A stretch of DNA of 64,000 bases from Caproicibacter sp046707225 (lineage in GTDB: Bacteria > Bacillota > Clostridia > Oscillospirales > Acutalibacteraceae): NCBI RefSeq assembly GCF_046707225.1, contig NZ_JBJKOP010000048.1, positions 3,920 to 67,919 of the forward strand, given 5' to 3'. The position numbers were made by a program, and so were the translations under genes. Below the pieces are notes generated by a model. It made no database searches, was not told the DNA's origin, and saw only the letters and a program-made list of their open reading frames with translations. This document shows positions 58,996 through 64,000 of this stretch, in pieces (positions within the stretch are counted from its first letter, which is position 1; every line of letters begins with the position of its first letter).

Positions 58996-60165
58996 ATGGA
59001 TTACGCGAAAGAATCTCTGAAACTGCACTATCAGTGGAACGGTAAAATTGAAATCAACTGCCGCGTGCCGGTGGAAACCCGCGAGGATCTGTCGCTTGCC
59101 TACACGCCCGGCGTGGCGCAGCCGTGCCTGGAAATTCAAAAGGACATTCGGAAGAGCTATGAACTGACCCGCCGCTCGAACCTGGTCGCCGTTGTAACGG
59201 ACGGCAGCGCGGTGCTGGGGCTCGGGGATATCGGGCCGGAAGCGGGTATGCCCGTAATGGAGGGAAAATGCGCGCTTTTTAAAGCGTTCGGAAATGTGGA
59301 CGCCGTTCCGCTCTGCATTCGCTCGAAGGACACGGACGACATTGTCAACACCGTCCGGCTGATTGCCGGCAGCTTCGGCGGAATCAATCTGGAAGACATC
59401 GCGGCCCCCCGCTGCTTCGAAGTTGAAAAACGGCTGAAAGAATGCTGCGACATTCCGATTTTCCACGATGATCAGCACGGTACGGCCATTGTCGTCGCCG
59501 CCGCCCTGATTAACGCATTCAAAGTGACCGGCAGAAAACAGGGCGACGCCAAAATCGTCATCAACGGCGCCGGAGCCGCCGGCATCGCAATCGGGAATCT
59601 GCTGCTGGACATGAAGTTCGGCAATGTGATTCTGTGTGACCTCAACGGCGCGATCTGCAGGGGAGACGACAATCTGACTTCCGGCCAGGCGGCGATTTCT
59701 CTGAGAAGCAATCTGGAACAGGAGCGCGGTTCTCTTGCCGACGTTATGCGCGGCGCAGACGTTTTTATCGGGGTTTCACGCCCCAATTTGGTCACGGCGG
59801 ATATGGTTTCATCCATGAATCAACCGATTGTTTTTGCCATGGCGAACCCAACGCCGGAAATCATGCCGGACGCGGCGCTTTCGGCGGGGGCGGCGGTCGT
59901 CGGAACGGGCCGCAGCGATTTCCCGAATCAGATCAACAATGTTCTGGTATTCCCCGGCGTTTTTCGCGGCGCGCTCGACGCGCGGGCGTCGGATATCAAT
60001 GAGGAAATGAAAATCGCGGCGGCTGCCGCCATCGCCTCCTACATCCCGGATGATAAGCTGAAGCCGGACTATATTATTCCAAGCGCTCTCGACCGCAAAG
60101 TCCCCGCCGCTGTCGCCAAAGCGGTGGCGGAAGCGGCCGTGAAAAGCGGAGTTTCCCGAATCTGA
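58996..60165 (+). CDS. Malic enzyme (NAD(P)-dependent, decarboxylating)
   Basis: 389 residues, the short bacterial form without a phosphotransacetylase domain. LAYTPGVAQPCLEI, VTDGSAVLGLGDIGPEAGMPVMEGK (catalytic Lys), IPIFHDDQHGTAIVVAAAL (metal Asp pair) and the Rossmann IVINGAGAAGIAIGNLL are conserved. It converts malate to pyruvate and CO2. GAAAGGGAAA lies 5 bases upstream. With the permease it gives a malate-to-pyruvate route. Cofactor preference is not certain. Confidence 0.95.
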   Translation: MDYAKESLKLHYQWNGKIEINCRVPVETREDLSLAYTPGVAQPCLEIQKDIRKSYELTRRSNLVAVVTDGSAVLGLGDIGPEAGMPVMEGKCALFKAFGNVDAVPLCIRSKDTDDIVNTVRLIAGSFGGINLEDIAAPRCFEVEKRLKECCDIPIFHDDQHGTAIVVAAALINAFKVTGRKQGDAKIVINGAGAAGIAIGNLLLDMKFGNVILCDLNGAICRGDDNLTSGQAAISLRSNLEQERGSLADVMRGADVFIGVSRPNLVTADMVSSMNQPIVFAMANPTPEIMPDAALSAGAAVVGTGRSDFPNQINNVLVFPGVFRGALDARASDINEEMKIAAAAAIASYIPDDKLKPDYIIPSALDRKVPAAVAKAVAEAAVKSGVSRI

Positions 60166-60189
60166 AATTGAATGCCGGGAGCTGAGCCA

Positions 60190-60954
60190 ATGAATTACAG
60201 TGATCTGGTCAACACCGCGGTTGAAGCCGGCTATCTTCTGGTCGCCAACGGCGGCGAGATCTACCGGGCCGAAGAATCCATGCAGCGTATTTTTCGTGCT
60301 TACGGCGTGGAAACCGGCGAAGTGTTTGTCATCCCGACCCTGATTGAAGTAACCGTCTGCACGCAGGACGGCAGGCCGATCACACGGATTAAGCGCGTGC
60401 CGACGCGTACGATGAATCTGGACCGTGTCGACCAGGTGAACGCCCTTTGCCGGCATATCTGGAGCGACAAGCCGCAGTTTTCCGAAATCAGGGCGGAGCT
60501 GGACCACATCGGAAAGCGCCCCACGCTGTCGTTTCCGATGCAAATACTCGCCTTTGCGCTGATTGCGGCGGCCTTTACGCTCTTTTACGGCGGTTCCCCC
60601 CGGGACGCCGCCGTGGCTCTGTTCTGCGGCGCGGCGATCCGGCTTGTCACACGGTCTTTGGAACTCTTTCGCGTGAATTCCTTCTTCATCAACGTCGCAG
60701 CCAGTTTTGTGGCGGCTACGATTGCCCTGACCGCGGCAAATTTTGATTTTTCCCTGAGCTACGATAAAATGATCATCGGCTCCCTGATGAATCTGGTACC
60801 GGGAATCGCAATCACAAATTTTATGCGGGATATTATCGCGGGCGACCTGATCGCCGGAATTCTGCGTCTGACCGAAAGCGTCCTGGTCGCAACCGCCATC
60901 GCCATCGGCGCGGGCATTGCCCTGACTGCCTCGCGCATGCTGCTGGGGGTGTAG
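60190..60954 (+). CDS. ThrE-type threonine/serine exporter, YjjP-like subunit
   Basis: About 254 residues. A soluble N-terminal half with GYLLVANGGEIYRAEESMQRI and EVFVIPTLIEVTV (the DUF1212/ThrE start), then five spans from about residue 110. It pairs with the DUF3815/YjjB-like protein directly downstream; together they correspond to the two halves of ThrE. ATG 60190 has GGGAG 8 bases upstream; an ATG at 60172 lacks a site. It follows malic enzyme closely and is probably in the same operon. Confidence 0.9.
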   Translation: MNYSDLVNTAVEAGYLLVANGGEIYRAEESMQRIFRAYGVETGEVFVIPTLIEVTVCTQDGRPITRIKRVPTRTMNLDRVDQVNALCRHIWSDKPQFSEIRAELDHIGKRPTLSFPMQILAFALIAAAFTLFYGGSPRDAAVALFCGAAIRLVTRSLELFRVNSFFINVAASFVAATIALTAANFDFSLSYDKMIIGSLMNLVPGIAITNFMRDIIAGDLIAGILRLTESVLVATAIAIGAGIALTASRMLLGV

Positions 60955-60956
60955 AA

Positions 60957-61397
60957 ATGGAAATATTTCTGGGCTGCCTGTGGGCATTTGCCGCTTGTGT
61001 CGCTTTCTGCTTCCTGTTTAATATCCGCGGGCGCGCACTGATGATTGCCTCCTTTGGGGGATTCCTCGGCTGGCTGTCTTTTTCGCTGCTTTCCCCCCTG
61101 CACAACGATATTATTCAATATTTTATCGCAACGGTTATCACGGCGGTCTATTCCGAAAGCATGGCGCGAATCGCTAAGAAGCCCGCGACCGAATTTCAGA
61201 TTATCGCGCTGCTCCCCTTTGTACCGGGCGGCGGCATCTTTTACACCATGGAATATGTTGTAATCGGCAACAATTCCATGTTTCTCAGCACCGGCCTTCA
61301 CACGCTGGGAATCGCGGGGGCCCTTGCGATGGGAGTGCTTCTGGTTTCCACAGTGGTCCGGCTCTTTCACATTGCCAGAACCCACCGGGAGTGGTAA
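60957..61397 (+). CDS. ThrE-type exporter, YjjB-like small subunit
   Basis: 146 residues with four or five spans (AFAACVAFCFLFNIRGRALMI, ITAVYSESMARIAKKPATEF and LLPFVPGGGIFYTMEYVV). The 'P..PG...Y' segment is conserved in DUF3815. It begins two bases after the stop of the larger subunit, so translation is coupled. Confidence 0.9.
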   Translation: MEIFLGCLWAFAACVAFCFLFNIRGRALMIASFGGFLGWLSFSLLSPLHNDIIQYFIATVITAVYSESMARIAKKPATEFQIIALLPFVPGGGIFYTMEYVVIGNNSMFLSTGLHTLGIAGALAMGVLLVSTVVRLFHIARTHREW

Positions 61398-61421
61398 AAG
61401 CCCGTCCTTTTGGGCAGGCTT
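61398..61421. terminator. Weak convergent terminator
   Basis: AAGCCCGTCC / GGGCAGGCTT with one mismatch, flanked by A and T runs, between the ThrE and efflux-pump genes. Confidence 0.55.
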
Positions 61422-61533
61422 GATTTATTTTGTTCTTTTGGGGAATGACCGATTAAAGTACCCGGGCAGCCCTTGGGCATACCTGTATTGATCGAAATAC
61501 CCGTAGCGGCAGTCCTTCGTTCCTTTGCCGTAC

Positions 61534-62973
61534 TTACTGCTGAACCGCATCCAGCCCTGATTTTTTGTTTTTCGCCAAGAACAGCATAGGGACTACGGCA
61601 AGCAAGGTAAAACCGATGGACCACCAGAAAGAGACGTTGAAGGCATGTACTGCCGCATGAAGATCGGAATCGGCACGCCCCGCCATCTGTGCCTGCGCGA
61701 CGGTCGCGAGGATGGCCGACCCAAACGCACCGCCGATGGTCTGAAAAATCCTTGTCGCGATGCTTGCATGCGGAATTTGCTCTTTCGGCAGACCGACGTA
61801 AGCGGACATCATGATGGCGATAAACAAACCGCCGAGTCCGGCGCCCCGAATAAGTAGGGCGGCAGATAAAAGGATAAAATTTGTATCCGCACCGGCAAAA
61901 GCAAACGGAAGCGTTCCGATTGTAACTGTGGTAAGGCTGAAAAGCACAATATTGCGCGAACCGCCGCGATCAGCCGCTTTGGCGGCCCAGCCCCGGGTGA
62001 ACAGCATGCCTGCACCCTGCGGAATCATCCACAGCCCCGCAGCAAGCGCGCTTGCGCCGCGCACGTCCTGATAATAGAGCGGGAGCATCAGCATGGCCCC
62101 GTTCGTAATAATTCCGCTGAAAATTAACAGGATATTGGATGCGGAAAAATTGACGGATTTGAACAGCCGCACGTTTAGCGCCGGTTCCCGTTTTGTCTGC
62201 AAGGCATGAACAACATACAGAACCATCAAGGCGAGGCCGATGAGCAGCGGAATATAGACCGCGCTGTCCGCAACGCCGCCGTACGTGCTGATCTGGACGA
62301 TACCGTAAATCAAAATTGCAAATGAGGGCGATAACAAAAGCATACCGAGCAGATCAATAGATGCTTTTTTGTCGAGATGTTCCTCTTTCGGTATCCCCCA
62401 TACGGAGAGGGGAATCGCTACGATGCAGATCGGAATATTCACCCAGAAGATGGCGTGCCAACCCAAGTTATTGACAATGATGCCGCCCAGCACCGGCCCG
62501 AGAATCGGCCCGAGCAGAGATGGTATGCTGATAATTGCCATAATTCGCCCGAGATTGCGGCCGCCTGAAACCTGCACCAGCTCCGTCTGGAGCGTCGGCA
62601 TTAACAATCCGGCGCCGACCCCCTGAATGACTCGGAACGCGATCATGCTCTCAATGCTCCAGGAAAGCATGGTGCAAATGGAACCAATCAGGAAAATAAC
62701 CAATGAAAAGATATAGAGGCGTTTGCATCCAAACCGTCTGGTGGCCCAGCCGGAAACCGGAACCGACAGCCCCATTGCCAGCACATAGCCCGTCGTAACC
62801 CACTGCACGCTGGAGATCGTTGCCTTCATATCGCCTGCGATGGTGTGGAGCGCCACATTGACCATCGTTGAATCGAACAGTGGCGCGAGCGCGCCGACGA
62901 TCAGAATAATAGCAACCCGGAGTGCCACCGGGTCAAGTTTTTCTTCTGCCGGTCTCACATTTTCTGTAGTCAA
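61534..62973 (-). CDS. DHA2-family (14-span) MFS drug efflux pump
   Basis: About 479 residues. LFDSTMVNVALHTIAGDM (motif D1), VQWVTTGYVLAMGLSVPVSGWATRRFG (motif A) and FRVIQGVGAGLLMPTLQTEL (motif B) with GIMVN-like motif C (PILGPVLGGIIVNN) identify the EmrB/QacA group, proton-driven exporters of drugs or toxic cations. I place the start at TTG 62973, with AAAGGA 8 bases upstream; the in-frame ATG at 62982 abuts that site. Divergent from a TetR regulator and preceded by matching palindromes, so probably inducible by its substrate. Confidence 0.92.
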   Translation of the reverse strand: MTTENVRPAEEKLDPVALRVAIILIVGALAPLFDSTMVNVALHTIAGDMKATISSVQWVTTGYVLAMGLSVPVSGWATRRFGCKRLYIFSLVIFLIGSICTMLSWSIESMIAFRVIQGVGAGLLMPTLQTELVQVSGGRNLGRIMAIISIPSLLGPILGPVLGGIIVNNLGWHAIFWVNIPICIVAIPLSVWGIPKEEHLDKKASIDLLGMLLLSPSFAILIYGIVQISTYGGVADSAVYIPLLIGLALMVLYVVHALQTKREPALNVRLFKSVNFSASNILLIFSGIITNGAMLMLPLYYQDVRGASALAAGLWMIPQGAGMLFTRGWAAKAADRGGSRNIVLFSLTTVTIGTLPFAFAGADTNFILLSAALLIRGAGLGGLFIAIMMSAYVGLPKEQIPHASIATRIFQTIGGAFGSAILATVAQAQMAGRADSDLHAAVHAFNVSFWWSIGFTLLAVVPMLFLAKNKKSGLDAVQQ

Positions 62974-62998
62974 GAATATCATCCTTTCTTCTGCGAAA

Positions 62999-63093
62999 GA
63001 AACGATTGCGTTTCTTATGTGAATATGATAGAATAAATGCGAAACACTTTCAATTCGCATACTACACATGAAAATAAGAAACTATTTCGTTTC
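62999..63093. promoter_or_regulatory. Divergent promoter region with TetR operators
   Basis: Two like palindromes: GAAACGATTGCGTTTC (62999-63014, arms GAAACG/CGTTTC) and GAAACTATTTCGTTTC (63078-63093). A third, ATGCGAA-N10-TTCGCAT, spans 63037-63060. Pump promoter on the minus strand: TTGAAA (63053-63048), 17 bases, TATCAT (63030-63025); its start falls by the first palindrome. A plus-strand promoter for the regulator is TTGCGT-N16-TAGAAT (63007-63034). Confidence 0.7.
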
Positions 63094-63148
63094 CTATGTG
63101 CATTTTTTATAAGGATGGATGATATTTTAGGGTTGGAGGGCATTAAGA

Positions 63149-63763
63149 ATGGACGAGCAAAAGAAGGGGACACGTCGTCGCGGCGAGATTTTGGAAGAGG
63201 CAATCATGAATGCCACGTTGGATGAGCTCGACCAAACCGGCTATGCACATCTGACGATGGAAAAGGTAGCGGACCGGGCATCAACCAACAAAGCTGTCCT
63301 TTACCGTCGTTGGTCCAACAAGTCTGAGCTTGTAATTGCCGCCCTGCACAAATTTATCCCTAAAATCAAGCGTGAGGTTCCGGATACCGGAAATCTGCGG
63401 GATGACATGTATGTCTATTTGCAGGCGCTTATTGAACCGCTGAAAAAAGTTGGAGCGCAGACGATTCGCGGACTTATGATAGAGCCCACCGTTTGGCGCA
63501 ATTTAGCAGCAGCCATCGCGCAGATTCCTTCGGGAAAATGGGAAAACAAACTGACAGCCGCGATGATGGCCATTATGAAAAACGCGGAAAAGCGCGGGGA
63601 AGTCTGTCTTGAAAGGCTGTCGCCCAGGATCATCTCCCTGCCGGTCGACCTGTTGCAGTATGAGCTAATCACAAAACAGGAAATTTCCGACACAGCCGTC
63701 GCGGAGATTGTAGACGAAATTTTTATGCCGCTCATCCGTTATAGTCAAACAGCAGATAAATAA
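63149..63763 (+). CDS. TetR/AcrR-family repressor
   Basis: 204 residues. The helix-turn-helix is YAHLTMEKVADRASTNKAVLYRRWSNKSELVIAAL (about 30-65), and the C-terminal part (MIEPTVWRNLAAAIAQIP and beyond) is of the TetR_C type. It most likely represses the adjacent efflux pump and itself through the GAAAC-N6-GTTTC sites. AGGGTTGGAGGG lies upstream of the ATG with loose spacing. Confidence 0.92.
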   Translation: MDEQKKGTRRRGEILEEAIMNATLDELDQTGYAHLTMEKVADRASTNKAVLYRRWSNKSELVIAALHKFIPKIKREVPDTGNLRDDMYVYLQALIEPLKKVGAQTIRGLMIEPTVWRNLAAAIAQIPSGKWENKLTAAMMAIMKNAEKRGEVCLERLSPRIISLPVDLLQYELITKQEISDTAVAEIVDEIFMPLIRYSQTADK

Positions 63764-63876
63764 TGTTAAATCCCAATTTAGGAAGACCGGTTCGTCCTTT
63801 TTGATAAACCCGTCTGCATTTTTTCACATCCCAACCACCTTCAGTCTGCTTGAATTTACTTGTTTCTATAAAAGAA
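63764..63876. other. Intergenic stretch, nothing recognised
   Basis: Between the TetR gene and the repeat terminus. A short minus-strand open frame across it has no ribosome site and runs into the repeat. Confidence 0.45.
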
Positions 63877-64000
63877 GGGGCTGTTGCAAAACAGCGCCGA
63901 AAAAAAGCCGGAACAACCATACCAAAAGGTATTGGCTGCTCCGGCTTTTTGCTTTAGAATTTAGTTGTGACACAAAATGAAAAGCTCTTAGAGCATAACA
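63877..64000. repeat. Terminus of a second inverted-repeat element (cut by the window edge)
   Basis: GGGGCTGTTGCAAAA (63877-63891) matches the ends of the element at 30220-30367. It is followed by the hairpin AAAAAGCCGGA (63902-63912) / TCCGGCTTTTT (63940-63950), which can also end transcription. Either another small element or the end of a full insertion sequence. Confidence 0.6.

Noticed and set aside
63732..63920. Minus-strand 62-codon open frame at the right edge
   Set aside because: It begins inside the inverted-repeat element and has no ribosome site or recognisable domain.

Overview
The window is chromosomal DNA from a spore-forming Bacillota, most likely class Clostridia near Oscillospiraceae/Acutalibacteraceae. 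The evidence is a spoIIE gene, a single-chain clostridial-type PurL, a dockerin protein, AGGAGG ribosome sites with frequent TTG/GTG starts, textbook SigA promoters and moderately high GC. The genus is not determinable by eye. No rRNA, tRNA or CRISPR array was seen.

Layout. 1-5.5 kb: end of a TetR-type gene, a GNAT acetyltransferase, then a minus-strand operon of two flavoproteins, PhzF, an SdpI-like protein, a COG2426 membrane protein and a 37-aa membrane peptide. 5.6-10 kb: LCP cell-wall ligase, metG, tatD. 10-19.7 kb: a sigma-54 locus: rpoN, a TRAP transporter, a family III CoA-transferase, an HMG-CoA-lyase-type aldolase and a PrpR-type sigma-54 activator. Two -24/-12 promoters are each preceded by the same inverted repeat (TGTTTCA-N22-TGAAACA). 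The set reads as a self-contained module that imports a carboxylate, activates it with CoA and cleaves it. 19.8-24.4 kb: a MacAB-like exporter operon with an adaptor and a TolC-like coiled-coil protein, behind tandem promoters and a palindromic operator. 24.5-31.8 kb: GIDE-like membrane protein, spoIIE (with the unusual 21-bp promoter spacer), aminotransferase, trpS, a small inverted-repeat element, alr. 31.8-41.7 kb: purL, a penicillin-binding protein paired with an FHA-FtsW/RodA fusion, pyridoxal-kinase-like protein, hexapeptide transferase, secreted dockerin protein. 42.1-48.1 kb: rlmD, then a more AT-rich accessory stretch (GFA protein, GNAT, WYL regulator with a DJ-1/PfpI protein, YCII protein, MarR regulator) ending in an RNHCP zinc-ribbon gene preceded by an 11-codon leader peptide. 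48.2-54.7 kb: hydrolase, guaB, a promoter-to-terminator structured RNA ahead of a NimA-like gene, a metallo-beta-lactamase-fold hydrolase, threonine aldolase, VanH-like dehydrogenase. 54.8-64 kb: MetPS-type amino-acid importer with a 9-codon leader peptide, MscS channel, malate permease with malic enzyme, a two-part ThrE exporter, a DHA2 efflux pump with its divergent TetR regulator, and the edge of a second copy of the inverted-repeat element.

The strongest candidates for undescribed biology are the sigma-54 module (10.4-19.6 kb), the structured leader RNA at 50852-51025, and the two short leader peptides at 47551 and 54863. All functional statements rest on motif recognition by eye; no database search was run.
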